This document shows positions 1-8,625 of a stretch of DNA of 41,088 nucleotides, in pieces. This stretch comes from an uncultured Gluconobacter sp. (GTDB taxonomy: Bacteria; Pseudomonadota; Alphaproteobacteria; Acetobacterales; Acetobacteraceae), in contig CALFLO010000112.1 of NCBI GenBank assembly GCA_937880175.1, positions 1 through 41,088 on the forward strand. The letters run 5' to 3'. How positions within the stretch are numbered: position 1 is the stretch's first letter; each line of letters opens with the position of its first letter. The notes under the pieces were generated by a model. The model saw only the letters and a list, made by a program, of their open reading frames with translations. It was not told the origin of the DNA and made no database searches. Position numbers and translations under genes: made by a program.

Positions 1-51
1 GTCAGGCTCATAACCTGAAGGCCGCAGGTTCAAATCCTGCCCCCGCAACCA
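1..51 (+). tRNA. Initiator tRNA-fMet (CAT anticodon), 3' part; 5' end outside the window
   Basis: The first 51 bases are the anticodon arm, variable region, T arm and acceptor end of a tRNA with encoded CCA (49-51). The anticodon stem pairs 2-6 with 14-18, and the seven-base loop carries CAT at 9-11. The T arm is GCAGG, TTCAAAT, CCTGC (24-40). The acceptor 3' strand CCCCGCA (41-47) ends in an A that would face C1, the unpaired C1xA72 hallmark of bacterial initiator tRNA. The three pairs expected to be G:C in most bacterial initiators read A:U, G:C, G:C here. The D arm and 5' acceptor strand lie before the window. Confidence 0.95.
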
Positions 52-63
52 CTTCAAATCTTG

Positions 64-97
64 AAACCCCCACAGTCGTAAGACAGTGGGGGTTTTT
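64..97. terminator. Hairpin terminator, probably bidirectional
   Basis: A perfect stem of A-rich/C5 and G5/T-rich arms (64-73 with 86-95) encloses a 12-base loop and runs into five T on the + strand. It follows the tRNA directly. On the minus strand it lies just past the purU stop (123) and also ends in a short T run, so it can close both the tRNA transcript and the sox-purU operon. Confidence 0.85.
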
Positions 98-122
98 CGT
101 TTGCGTTCCCAAGATATAAAAA

Positions 123-1001
123 TCAGTCGCTGAAAATAATTGTCTTACTACCATTCAGGATTGTGCGCCGCTCAATGTGATAGCGCACAGCACTGGCCAG
201 TACGCGACGTTCGATATCCCGGCCTTTGCGGATCAGATCTTCAGGAGAGTCCGCATGGGAAATGCGTTCGACATCCTGTTCGATGATTGGTCCCTCATCC
301 AGATCGCTGGTGACATAATGAGCCGTTGCACCAATCAGTTTTACGCCCCGCGCAAAAGCCTGATGATAAGGGCGCGCTCCCTTGAAGCCGGGCAGGAAAG
401 AATGGTGGATATTGATACAGCGTCCAGCCAGTTTCTGTGAAAATTCATTGGAAAGAATCTGCATGTATCGTGCCAGAACAATGAGTTCAGCTCCGCTATT
501 CTGAAAAATCTCCCAGATCTGTTCTTCTTGCGCTGCCTTTGTATTCTTCGTGATCGGCAGATAGTGAAAGGGAATCCCGTAAAAATCGGTATCGGCATAT
601 GTGTCCGCCGGATGATTGGCAATAATCCCGACCGGCTCGATGGGAAGCTCACCAATACGCCAGCGATACAGCAGATCGACCAGACAGTGATCAAATTTCG
701 AGACCATGAGAAGGACTTTGTGAGGCTTGCCCATATCGGTCAGCGACCATATCATCTCAAGATGAGAGGCTGCTTCTGCCAGCGTTTTTTCGAGCTGCCG
801 GGTGATCGAATCCGAATGAGCGACATCAAAGACAATCCGCATGAAGAACTGATGCGCGTCAGTATAGTCAAACTGCTGTGCTTCGGTGATATTTGCGCCA
901 AGCTCATAAAGCCGTGCACTGATCATGGCGACGATGCCCGGACGGTTAGGGCAGCTCAGCGTTAATGCAAACGTGAAATGGGACGCAGATAAACGGATCA
1001 T
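123..1001 (-). CDS. purU: Formyltetrahydrofolate deformylase PurU
   Basis: This cytoplasmic enzyme hydrolyses 10-formyl-THF to formate and THF, which balances the one-carbon folate pool. The 292-residue product has the family length. An N-terminal ACT domain (about residues 8-85, opening with CPNRPGIVA) is followed by a formyltransferase-fold domain. The catalytic Asn-x-His lies in the segment INIHHSFLPGF, and the Asp lies after TAHYVTSDLDEGP. The start codon is one base from the soxG stop (1003-1005), so the gene is the last cistron of the sox operon and probably translationally coupled. The context is functional: sarcosine oxidase loads formaldehyde carbon onto THF and PurU can unload it. 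Identification is firm; a PurN-type transformylase is unlikely because of the ACT domain. Confidence 0.95.
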   Translation of the reverse strand: MIRLSASHFTFALTLSCPNRPGIVAMISARLYELGANITEAQQFDYTDAHQFFMRIVFDVAHSDSITRQLEKTLAEAASHLEMIWSLTDMGKPHKVLLMVSKFDHCLVDLLYRWRIGELPIEPVGIIANHPADTYADTDFYGIPFHYLPITKNTKAAQEEQIWEIFQNSGAELIVLARYMQILSNEFSQKLAGRCINIHHSFLPGFKGARPYHQAFARGVKLIGATAHYVTSDLDEGPIIEQDVERISHADSPEDLIRKGRDIERRVLASAVRYHIERRTILNGSKTIIFSD

Positions 1002-1002
1002 T

Positions 1003-1584
1003 TTACACTCGTTCAGAATTCGGGATGCCGCCGTTCATGGCGATATGAATATCGTCGAACAGGCTTTGCGCGAGACTGCGGAAAACCATGAATTCGTAAT
1101 GCAGACGTGGCTCCCGGCAGATCAGAACGACCGGGATATGGCCCGCAAGCGTTAGGGCAACGCGGCCAGTCTCGAAACCCGAAGGGTGAAGATCCACGGG
1201 CACGAGTTTTGCTGCAATGGCGGCCGCTCCGCCTCCGGAGAGCAACAGTCTGACCCGGCTGTCAGTCTGGTTCGTCACCGATGCCCGCCCGTCACAGAGC
1301 GTTGCCAGACGCGCGGTCAGGTTCCCCCCTTCCGGCCCGCGGCAGAACCATTGATTGTGCCCTGCCCGGAAAGCAGCGTAACCGCCTGAGCCCGTTTCTT
1401 CCTGAAAACTGTCGGACAGCATGACCCCCAGAGCCTTTCTGACTGTGTCAGTGACGGCCTCAAAATGCCCTTTGAAGGGACGAACGCTCACAATCTCCTG
1501 CTCCGGAAGCAGGGCAAGAGTCAGAGCGCCAACCGTCACGCGATCCTGCATCACCGGGAGCGCTGGGAGGAGAACTTCAGCCAT
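1003..1584 (-). CDS. soxG: Sarcosine oxidase gamma subunit
   Basis: This is the small structural subunit of the heterotetrameric sarcosine oxidase. The start chosen is the ATG at 1584-1582 (protein beginning MAEVLLPALP), which overlaps the soxA stop by 8 bases. The frame stays open upstream to 1653, but that would extend the protein into soxA with no family-like sequence. The resulting 193 residues fit the usual gamma-subunit length. The fold belongs to the YgfZ/GcvT superfamily, seen in segments such as GHNQWFCRGPEGG and the central LVPVDLHPSGF. No catalytic residues are expected. The assignment rests mainly on position between soxA and purU plus overall pattern, because gamma subunits are poorly conserved. 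Confidence 0.88.
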   Translation of the reverse strand: MAEVLLPALPVMQDRVTVGALTLALLPEQEIVSVRPFKGHFEAVTDTVRKALGVMLSDSFQEETGSGGYAAFRAGHNQWFCRGPEGGNLTARLATLCDGRASVTNQTDSRVRLLLSGGGAAAIAAKLVPVDLHPSGFETGRVALTLAGHIPVVLICREPRLHYEFMVFRSLAQSLFDDIHIAMNGGIPNSERV

Positions 1585-4500
1585 GAAGACGCGTCCCTTC
1601 CGGATCGACAAAAACGGACGAAACAACCCGGGCTTCAGTGACCGTTCCCGCAAGAGGATTATGAACGGACAAGACTTCCCCCAGACGGGCCGGACCGTTC
1701 TGCAGGAAGCCCAGTCCGATCCATGATCCTACGGTTGGCGACCAGGCTGACGACGCAATCCATCCCTGATCGGAAGCGGCTGTTGCTTCTGCGCCCTTGG
1801 GCAAAAGATGCGCGCCTGACACCAGCGGGGCATCCGGCAGAAGTGGCTGCAATCCAACAAGCGTAGCGCGCGCAGGATCGGTCAATGCCTCACGCTGCGC
1901 CATGCGACGCCCAATGAAATCCTTTTTTGTAGAAAGCATGCGTCCCATCCCCAGATCATGAGCGGTGGTCTGTCCGTTCAGCTCCGGACCGGCGGGATGA
2001 CCTTTTTCAATACGCATCACCCCCAGAGCTTCCGTGCCATAGGGTGCAATGCCGTAAGGGGCCCCCACGCGCATCAACTGACGCGCCAGAGAATCTCCAT
2101 ACCGGGCGGGAACAGCGATTTCGTAAGCCAGCTCGCCAGAAAACGACAACCGGAACAGGCGTGCATTTATTCCGCCGTAAACAGTAACTTCCGCCGCCGC
2201 CATATAGCCGAATGCCTCGTTCGAGAGGTCAAATTCCGGATCAACGATCTGCCGGATCACATCGCGGGACCTTGGACCCGCCACCGCGATCTGTGCCCAC
2301 TCATCCGTGACAGAGATGAACTGGACATCCAGTTCCGGCCAGAGGCACTGATGACAGAACTCCAGATGCTGCATGACGCTGGCCGCCTTCGCGGTGGTCG
2401 TGGTCATGACGTAATGGTTTTCGCTCAGGCGCGCTGTTGTCCCATCGTCGAATACGAAGCCATCTTCGCGCAGCATCAGCCCGTAGCGCGCCCGCCCGAC
2501 AGGCAATTTCTGCCAGGCATTGACGTACAGACGGTCCAGAAACGTCCTGACATCCGGTCCCTGAAGATCGATTTTCCCCAGAGTGGTCACATCGCAGAAC
2601 CCAACCCCGTTACGGACGGTCTGCACTTCGCGATTAACGGTCTCCAGCCAGTTGCTTTCTCCGGCGCGTGGATACCATTGCGCGCGCCGCCACAGCCCAT
2701 TGTCTGTAAAAACGGCGCCCTGTTCTTCCGCCCAGCGATGGGTTGGCGGAAGACGGTGCGGCTTGAAGTGTTTCCCGCGATGGGCTCCGGCCAACGCCCC
2801 CAGTGCAACAGGCTGCACAGGAGGGCGGATCAACGTCGTCCCGGTCTGCGGAATGGTCCGCCCGGTGATCTCAGCCAGCAGGGCGAGCGCGTTGACATTG
2901 GCCGTCTTGCCCTGATCGGTCGCCATGCCAAGCGTCGTATAACGCTTGAGATGTTCAACCGACTGAAACCCTTCCTGCGCCGCCAGCCTGACGTCCTTGG
3001 CAGTGACATCATTCTGGAAATCAACAAAAGCCTTGCCCGCCCGCCGCATATTTTCGGCATCCAGACCGTGCCAGACAGGTATGATGTCGTAAGCCTCGTC
3101 GACTACGCTCGGGGAGGTCAGCGTCTGTTCCCGTCCGTCCCCGCAGCCAGTCTTCCCGGCAGCCAGATACCCCGCAGCCAGACCGCTTTCAAACGCATCC
3201 CGGTCCGTCATCACACCCGACGCCACCCCGGCAACATGCAGATCCTGATTGGCAGCATTCGGGGCCGGTACAAAAGCCGCGATATCGTCCCGGTAAACGG
3301 GGCGCGTACCATGATGGGTCGTAAGGGCGATATCTGGTGACCACCCGCCCGAAACAGCAATAAGATCGCATCCCAGACGGTGCTCTTTGCCGTAATTGTC
3401 CCGAATGACAGCCGCCGTCACGCCCAGTCGCCCGAATGTATTGGCAATTGTTGCATTGGCGAAAAGTTTCGCTCCGCTTCTGCTCGCCAGATCCTGCGCC
3501 GCCTTTGATGGATGAGCACTGGCCTCCACAATAGCCACAACACGCGCACCAGCCCGCTGCAGATCCGCGACAGTCCGCAAACCGTCACTGTTATTGGTGT
3601 AAACAATGACCCGACGGCCCGGAACAACACCGAAGCGGTTGATATAGGTCCGGACACTCGCCGCGAGCATGATACCGGGGCGGTCATTATTCGGGAAAAT
3701 GATCGGCCGCTCGATCCCCCCCGTCGCAACCACGCATTGCTTCGCCACCACACGCCAGAGCCGTTGACGCGGCTGCCCGTCCTGCGGCGTCGCCAGATGG
3801 TCGGAAACACGTTCGAGCACGCCATATGTGCCGCCGTCATACCGCGCAAAAACGCAGCTCCGGGTCATGATCCGCACATTGGGCATCTCGGAGAGACGCC
3901 GTTCCGCATCCTGTGCCCACATCCAGCCCGGACGGCCATCAATCAGCGTCGCATCACAGCGCAAACGTCCCCCCGCAAGGGAATCCTGTTCACAGAGAAT
4001 AACCTGCACACCGCTTTGCGCCGCCGCCAAGGCAGCGGAAAGGCCTGCTGGTCCTGCGCCCACAACCAGCACATCGCAGAAGGCATTGCTCTTCTCATAC
4101 CGATCAGGATCAGCCTCCTCGGCCGCACGTCCCAGCCCGGCCGCGCGACGGATAATTGGCTCGTAAACCTTCTCCCAGAACGACGCCGGCCACATGAAGG
4201 TCTTGTAGTAAAACCCCGCCGTGAAAACGGGAGAAAACAGCCCGTTCACCCCCAGGGCATCCACGGCAAGACTTGGCCAGCGGTTCTGGCTGGAGGCCAC
4301 CAGCCCGTCGAAAAGCTCTGCCACTGTTGCGCGCGTATTGGGTTCGCGCCACGGACCCTGCCGCAGTTCTACAAGGGCATTCGGCTCTTCCGGCCCTGCG
4401 GAAAGAAGCCCGCGCGGACGGTGATATTTGAACGACCGACCTACAAGACGCACGCCGTTGGCCAGCAACGCGGAAGCCAGCGTATCGCCCGGATGGCCGA

Positions 4501-4621
4501 CATAGGATGTCCCATCAAAGGTAAATCTGATCTGCCGGTCCGTATCGATACCGTTGCCGCCGCCATGGCGAAACGCCCGGCCACCAGCCTGTGCCAGACC
4601 GCGAAACAGGGACCTGCTCAT
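1577..4621 (-). CDS. soxA: Sarcosine oxidase alpha subunit
   Basis: This large subunit carries the NAD site and the folate-binding domain that captures the methyl-derived formaldehyde as 5,10-methylene-THF. The 1014 residues match the family. In order there is a ferredoxin-like N-terminal domain (about 30-110, with GHPGDTLASALLANG), a pyridine-nucleotide-disulphide oxidoreductase-type fold with the GAGPAG fingerprint at 188-193, and a C-terminal GcvT-like aminomethyltransferase domain (about 620-1014, with VAGPRSRDV and the substrate loop near GHPAGPELNGQTTAHDLG). The ATG overlaps the soxD stop in an ATGA junction (4618-4621), a sign of coupled translation in the fixed order B-D-A-G. The enzyme is cytoplasmic, and the product glycine enters central metabolism. 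Confidence 0.97.
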   Translation of the reverse strand: MSRSLFRGLAQAGGRAFRHGGGNGIDTDRQIRFTFDGTSYVGHPGDTLASALLANGVRLVGRSFKYHRPRGLLSAGPEEPNALVELRQGPWREPNTRATVAELFDGLVASSQNRWPSLAVDALGVNGLFSPVFTAGFYYKTFMWPASFWEKVYEPIIRRAAGLGRAAEEADPDRYEKSNAFCDVLVVGAGPAGLSAALAAAQSGVQVILCEQDSLAGGRLRCDATLIDGRPGWMWAQDAERRLSEMPNVRIMTRSCVFARYDGGTYGVLERVSDHLATPQDGQPRQRLWRVVAKQCVVATGGIERPIIFPNNDRPGIMLAASVRTYINRFGVVPGRRVIVYTNNSDGLRTVADLQRAGARVVAIVEASAHPSKAAQDLASRSGAKLFANATIANTFGRLGVTAAVIRDNYGKEHRLGCDLIAVSGGWSPDIALTTHHGTRPVYRDDIAAFVPAPNAANQDLHVAGVASGVMTDRDAFESGLAAGYLAAGKTGCGDGREQTLTSPSVVDEAYDIIPVWHGLDAENMRRAGKAFVDFQNDVTAKDVRLAAQEGFQSVEHLKRYTTLGMATDQGKTANVNALALLAEITGRTIPQTGTTLIRPPVQPVALGALAGAHRGKHFKPHRLPPTHRWAEEQGAVFTDNGLWRRAQWYPRAGESNWLETVNREVQTVRNGVGFCDVTTLGKIDLQGPDVRTFLDRLYVNAWQKLPVGRARYGLMLREDGFVFDDGTTARLSENHYVMTTTTAKAASVMQHLEFCHQCLWPELDVQFISVTDEWAQIAVAGPRSRDVIRQIVDPEFDLSNEAFGYMAAAEVTVYGGINARLFRLSFSGELAYEIAVPARYGDSLARQLMRVGAPYGIAPYGTEALGVMRIEKGHPAGPELNGQTTAHDLGMGRMLSTKKDFIGRRMAQREALTDPARATLVGLQPLLPDAPLVSGAHLLPKGAEATAASDQGWIASSAWSPTVGSWIGLGFLQNGPARLGEVLSVHNPLAGTVTEARVVSSVFVDPEGTRLHG

Positions 4622-4881
4622 GGAGCGTCCTCCACAGAAACCGCATTCACGCTGTGAACGGCGTGCGTAAGGGTGTTGCGCTCCACCACAAGCCAGGCCC
4701 TGCAGCCCGAGCCGTGATACCAGAGCTCTTTATGCGCTCCGCAGGGATTGTCCCGCAGATACACATACGCGATCCAGTCTTCCTCCGGAGCCTCCAGAGA
4801 GGGCCGGCGGACAGTGGCATCCCCGCGATAGGAAAATTCCTCCAGCCCGCGCGGGCCACAATGAGGACAAGTCAGACGCAT
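4618..4881 (-). CDS. soxD: Sarcosine oxidase delta subunit, zinc-binding
   Basis: This 87-residue structural subunit starts at the ATG at 4881-4879 (MRLTCPHCG). The longer open frame upstream runs into soxB and is not real. The zinc site is visible as C5 and C8 in CPHC and H56 and C60 in HGSGC, matching the Cys2-His-Cys pattern of delta subunits. The gene sits 10 bases after soxB and overlaps soxA by four bases, so the operon order and spacing are canonical. Nothing is missing for its role in assembling the heterotetramer. Confidence 0.95.
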   Translation of the reverse strand: MRLTCPHCGPRGLEEFSYRGDATVRRPSLEAPEEDWIAYVYLRDNPCGAHKELWYHGSGCRAWLVVERNTLTHAVHSVNAVSVEDAP

Positions 4882-4891
4882 GGCAGGACCC

Positions 4892-6151
4892 TCAATGCAG
4901 ATTGGGCTGTGCGCCCATGCCTTTTTCGTCAATGACCGCGCCTTTTCCGAACCGGTCGAGACGATAGGCCGTTGCAACGGCATGGGGCTCATCACGCGCC
5001 AGCAGATGGGCAAAACACAGGCCGGACGCAGGCGTGGCCTTGAAACCGCCGTAACACCAGCCCGCATTCAGATAGAGCCCGCCCACGGACGTCCGATCAA
5101 TAATCGGGCTCCCATCCATGGACATGTCCATGATCCCGCCCCATTGCCGAAGCAGCCGGACACGCCCGATGCGTGGCATCAGCGCCATGCCTCCCTCCAG
5201 CACATCCTCCACAACAGGCAGGTTCCCCCGCTGTGCATAGGAGTTGTAGCCGTCGATATCCCCGCCAAAAACAAGGCCGCCCTTATCGGACTGGCTGACG
5301 TAAAAATGCCCGGCCCCGAAAGTCGCCACACAGTCGATGAAAGGCTTCAGCCCTTCGCTTACAAAGGCCTGAAGGACATGACTTTCAATCGGCAGGCGCA
5401 ACCCGGCCATCGCCGCGACCCGTGAGGAGTTTCCTGCACAGGCCAGACCAATTTTTCTAGCGCCGATAAAGCCCCGCGTCGTCTCCAGACCCGTAACGTG
5501 CCCGTCATGAACCCGAATGCCCTGAACCTCGCAGTTCTCGATGATATCGACCCCCAGACGATCGGCCGCACGGGCATAGCCCCACGCCACGGCATCATGC
5601 CGGACAGTACCGCCGCGCCGCTGCAGAAGACCGCCCTGAATGGGGAAGCGCGCATTGTCGAAGTCAAGAAAGGGAAGCTTTGCACGGACGGCCTCCCGGT
5701 TCAGAAGTTCAGCATCCACCCCGTTGAGGCGCATGGCATTTCCCCGCCGGATATAGGCATTGCGCTGCGCGTCGTTGTGGAAAAGATTGAGGACACCGCG
5801 CTGACTGACCATCGCATTGTAATTAATATCCTGCTCCAGCCCTTCCCAGAGCTTCATGGACTGTTCGTAAAACGGAACATTGCCCGGAAGGAGATAATTC
5901 GAGCGCACGATCGTCGTGTTGCGACCGACATTCCCGCCGCCGATCCATCCCTTTTCCACAACCGCGATTTTGGTCAGGCCATACCGGCGCGCAAGATAAT
6001 ACGCCGTCGCCAGCCCGTGGCCGCCACCGCCAACAATGACGATATCATAGGCTTTCTGAGGCGCCGCCTTGCGCCACGCCGGTTTCCAGCCGGTATGGCC
6101 ACGCAGCGTTTCCCGCAGAAGGGAGAAAAATGAATAGCGCTCGCCGGACAT
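4892..6151 (-). CDS. soxB: Sarcosine oxidase beta subunit (flavin-binding catalytic subunit)
   Basis: This is the catalytic subunit, which oxidises sarcosine to glycine using FAD and a covalent FMN. The FAD fingerprint GGGGHG lies at 41-46, followed by EKGWIGGGN and RNTTIVRSNY, which are characteristic of the family. His185 in RHDAVAW aligns with the histidine that carries covalent FMN in known tetrameric enzymes. The start chosen is the ATG at 6151 (MSGERYSFFSLL), because family members begin just before RYS(F/V)FSL; this gives 419 residues, and GGAG lies 11 bases upstream. An in-frame ATG at 6184, preceded by AAAGGG, is a real alternative and would add 11 residues. It is the first gene of the operon and is divergent from a LysR regulator. 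Confidence 0.95.
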   Translation of the reverse strand: MSGERYSFFSLLRETLRGHTGWKPAWRKAAPQKAYDIVIVGGGGHGLATAYYLARRYGLTKIAVVEKGWIGGGNVGRNTTIVRSNYLLPGNVPFYEQSMKLWEGLEQDINYNAMVSQRGVLNLFHNDAQRNAYIRRGNAMRLNGVDAELLNREAVRAKLPFLDFDNARFPIQGGLLQRRGGTVRHDAVAWGYARAADRLGVDIIENCEVQGIRVHDGHVTGLETTRGFIGARKIGLACAGNSSRVAAMAGLRLPIESHVLQAFVSEGLKPFIDCVATFGAGHFYVSQSDKGGLVFGGDIDGYNSYAQRGNLPVVEDVLEGGMALMPRIGRVRLLRQWGGIMDMSMDGSPIIDRTSVGGLYLNAGWCYGGFKATPASGLCFAHLLARDEPHAVATAYRLDRFGKGAVIDEKGMGAQPNLH

Positions 6152-6208
6152 ATGCACGCTTGCTCCAAGGAATGATGCAAGCATAAGGTGCCCTTTGCGG
6201 ACGCTAAT

Positions 6209-6223
6209 ATAATTTTTCCTTAT
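6209..6223. promoter_or_regulatory. Candidate LysR box between soxB and its divergent regulator
   Basis: The dyad ATAA-N7-TTAT fits the T-N11-A rule of LysR-type binding sites exactly (T6210, A6222). It lies in the short spacer between soxB and the LysR gene and ends three bases before the chosen LysR start at 6227, so binding here would also affect the regulator's own expression. The AT-rich run 6205-6213 could contain a -10 element for either direction. The site is seen in sequence; its function is inferred. Confidence 0.5.
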
Positions 6224-6226
6224 GGT

Positions 6227-7186
6227 ATGGCTGTGGCAATCAATCTCCCGCCTTTCGACGTGAATGCTCTGAGCGTTTTTCTTGCCGTCTGCGAAAAAGG
6301 CAGCATGGCGGCCGCCGCACGCAGCCTCGGGATCACGCAACCCGCCGTCTCCCAGACCATAGCGGACTTTGAAAGCCGGATCGGCGCCATCCTGTTCGAC
6401 AGAAGCGTCCGTCCGCTCGCCCTGACCGCTGCCGGAACCGTTCTGCGGCAATATGCGGGCAATCTTATTACGGAAATGCACCAGATCGCCTGGCGTATGC
6501 AGGAAATGCAGAAAGGCCGGGTTTCGCACCTGCGGATCGGCATTGTCGATTCCCTCTCCAAAGCCATTCTGAAAGACTTTTCAGCCTTCATGCAGGACCG
6601 GGTGGAACATCTCGTGGTTCTGGCCGGGCTGACCGAATCCCACGCTGCCGCCCTCCTGACGCGCCAGATCGACTTCATTATTGGCGTTGATGACCTCGAA
6701 GATGTTCCCGGTCTGGAACGCTGGCCCCTGTTTGAAGAGCCTTATGTCCTCGTCACACCCGCAGGAACCCCGGCCCCTGAAAGCCGTGAGGATCTGGAAA
6801 CCCTCCTGACCGGCACGCCATTCGCGCGTTTTTCGCTCCGTTCCAGATCCGGCTCCGAAATCGAGCGCTTTTTACGTCGCCTGCGGATTGATGTTCCAAA
6901 AGGTCAGGAATTCGATCTGCCGTCCGGTGTTCTGGCCGCGTGCAGAAATGGAAGTGTCGCCATTTCCACTCCGCTCTGCATGAGCGAAGCAGGCTACGAC
7001 CCGCAAGAAGGACTGGCCGTCCACCCTTTGCCTGTGGGAGGCGTGCGCAGACGCCTGACACTCGTCTCGCGCCGACGGGAATTCGGGCGGCTTCCGCTGG
7101 AAATGGCTGAAATGCTCCGGCAGTCTCTGCTCACGAAAACAGAGCCCATGCTCAGAAAACTTTTCACAACGATCTATCAGAACTGA
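6227..7186 (+). CDS. LysR-type regulator, probable regulator of the sox operon
   Basis: This is a transcription factor of 319 residues with an N-terminal winged helix-turn-helix (about residues 8-66: LSVFLAVCEKGSMAAAARSLGITQPAVSQTI in the same order as other LysR proteins) and a periplasmic-binding-protein-like effector domain from about 95 onward. The ATG at 6227 is used because the protein then begins eight residues before the helix-turn-helix, as usual. A GTG at 6188 is in frame but would place the start inside the soxB leader. No good ribosome site precedes 6227, so the message may be short-leadered. Divergent placement over a T-N11-A dyad points to control of soxBDAG-purU, with sarcosine or a related N-methyl compound as a plausible but unproven effector. 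Confidence 0.9.
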   Translation: MAVAINLPPFDVNALSVFLAVCEKGSMAAAARSLGITQPAVSQTIADFESRIGAILFDRSVRPLALTAAGTVLRQYAGNLITEMHQIAWRMQEMQKGRVSHLRIGIVDSLSKAILKDFSAFMQDRVEHLVVLAGLTESHAAALLTRQIDFIIGVDDLEDVPGLERWPLFEEPYVLVTPAGTPAPESREDLETLLTGTPFARFSLRSRSGSEIERFLRRLRIDVPKGQEFDLPSGVLAACRNGSVAISTPLCMSEAGYDPQEGLAVHPLPVGGVRRRLTLVSRRREFGRLPLEMAEMLRQSLLTKTEPMLRKLFTTIYQN

Positions 7187-7221
7187 GTACACCACAAACT
7201 TCTGGTAGCGTTTTTCGCCCC

Positions 7222-8523
7222 TCAGGCAGACAGGTTTTTCCCCTGCGTTTCAGGAGCCCAGAACCCGCAGATCACAGCACCTGCGAATAAAAGAACGGCA
7301 ATCGCTGCCAGACTGGCCGACAGCCCGTATTGGGCGATGGCAGCGGGAAAGGCCATCGTGCTGAGTGTCGCAACAAACCGACTGCTGGAAACCATCAGGC
7401 TCACCCCCCTGGCCCTCAGATCCGTCGGGAAAACTTCTGGCGGATAGACATAGGTCAGACAGTCCGCCGCGGTCAGAATAAAGCCAAAAGCCGTCAGAAG
7501 CAGGAGCGTCATCAGCGGTGGAGGCGCAAACACGCTGATTATGAAAAGACAGCTTCCCTGAAGAACAAAACTGCCGACAATCAGCGAACGCCGCCGGAAA
7601 CGCTCGACAATCCATAACCCTATGACAGAACCGCTCAGCAGCAGCGCATCATAAAACAGCCCGCTCTTGAACGGGTCATGAAGCCCCGCATTCCGCAGAA
7701 CTTCCGGCAGAAACGCACTGAGGACAAGATAAGGAACATTGTGCAGAACATAGAAAAGCGTCGCCCCGACACTGCGGCGCCACTGCTGCCCGGAAAATAA
7801 CTGCACCACACGACCCAGTGTGCCTGACCGTCCAGTGGACGGCGTATCGGCACTCCGGGACGGCAGCTCAACGGCACCAAAATAGCGATCCGCAACCCTG
7901 CGGGCATCGGCAATCCGCCGCTGGGACAGAAGCCACAGAATGGATTCCGGCATTCCATATCGCAGAATTGCCGCACAGAGCGCGGGGAGGGCCGCACTCA
8001 TGAAAATGATTGTCCACGTCCCCTGCGGCCAGGCGAGATGCATGACATAGCCAATGGCGTAAGCGGACGTATAGCCTCCCACCCAGGCCACACTCAGCCA
8101 GCTCATCAGCCTGCCGCGGGACGCCGATGGAAGAAACTCACTGACATAGAGCTTGCCAGCAACGTAATCGACACCCAGCAGACAGCCGATAATAAAACGC
8201 AGGACGAGCAGACTGGTCAGATCTGAAGTGAGCGCATGCAAAAGCGCCAGGAATACAAAAGCCATCATGTCGAACGCGAAAGGAAGCCTGCGCCCGATTT
8301 TATCAAGGATCGGGCTGGCAAGCAGACTTCCAAACAGAAGCCCGGCCAGCGGGGCAGACGCCACCAGACCCGTCTGATGGGGGCTGAGATGTAATGCCGA
8401 CGTCAGACTGGGAAGGGCAGGGCTGATGGAGCCCAGAACATAACCATCCGTGAAAATGCCGCACGCTCCAGCAATCAGGACCCTGATATGGAACTTCTGA
8501 ACTGACAGTTCATCAAACAGCAT
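7222..8523 (-). CDS. MFS transporter, substrate unknown
   Basis: This is an inner-membrane secondary transporter of 433 residues with about twelve hydrophobic segments. The first helix contains GIFTDGYVLGSISPALP, and the loop between helices 2 and 3 carries DKIGRR, the standard MFS motif. The overall look is that of the sugar/aromatic-acid porter type. The start chosen is the ATG at 8523 (MLFDELSVQKFHIR), which has GGGA seven bases upstream; upstream in-frame ATGs at 8550 and 8583 lack a ribosome site and add non-family sequence. It converges on the LysR gene (35-base spacer) and diverges from the SDR gene. Its position beside the sox region makes an organic acid or N-methyl compound possible, but no residue here decides the substrate. 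Confidence 0.85.
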   Translation of the reverse strand: MLFDELSVQKFHIRVLIAGACGIFTDGYVLGSISPALPSLTSALHLSPHQTGLVASAPLAGLLFGSLLASPILDKIGRRLPFAFDMMAFVFLALLHALTSDLTSLLVLRFIIGCLLGVDYVAGKLYVSEFLPSASRGRLMSWLSVAWVGGYTSAYAIGYVMHLAWPQGTWTIIFMSAALPALCAAILRYGMPESILWLLSQRRIADARRVADRYFGAVELPSRSADTPSTGRSGTLGRVVQLFSGQQWRRSVGATLFYVLHNVPYLVLSAFLPEVLRNAGLHDPFKSGLFYDALLLSGSVIGLWIVERFRRRSLIVGSFVLQGSCLFIISVFAPPPLMTLLLLTAFGFILTAADCLTYVYPPEVFPTDLRARGVSLMVSSSRFVATLSTMAFPAAIAQYGLSASLAAIAVLLFAGAVICGFWAPETQGKNLSA

Positions 8524-8625
8524 TACATTTTCCCAGGCAGTGGCTATCATTCCAGCTTCACATCGAACGTACTGTCTTGTCACGGGTCTTTCGGGCCACG
8601 TCCTTCAGGAAATACGGAGTTCATC

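Noticed and set aside
1958..3340. Long open frame on the + strand opposite soxA
   Set aside because: It is entirely antisense to soxA, has no recognisable domain and owes its length to the codon composition of the real gene.
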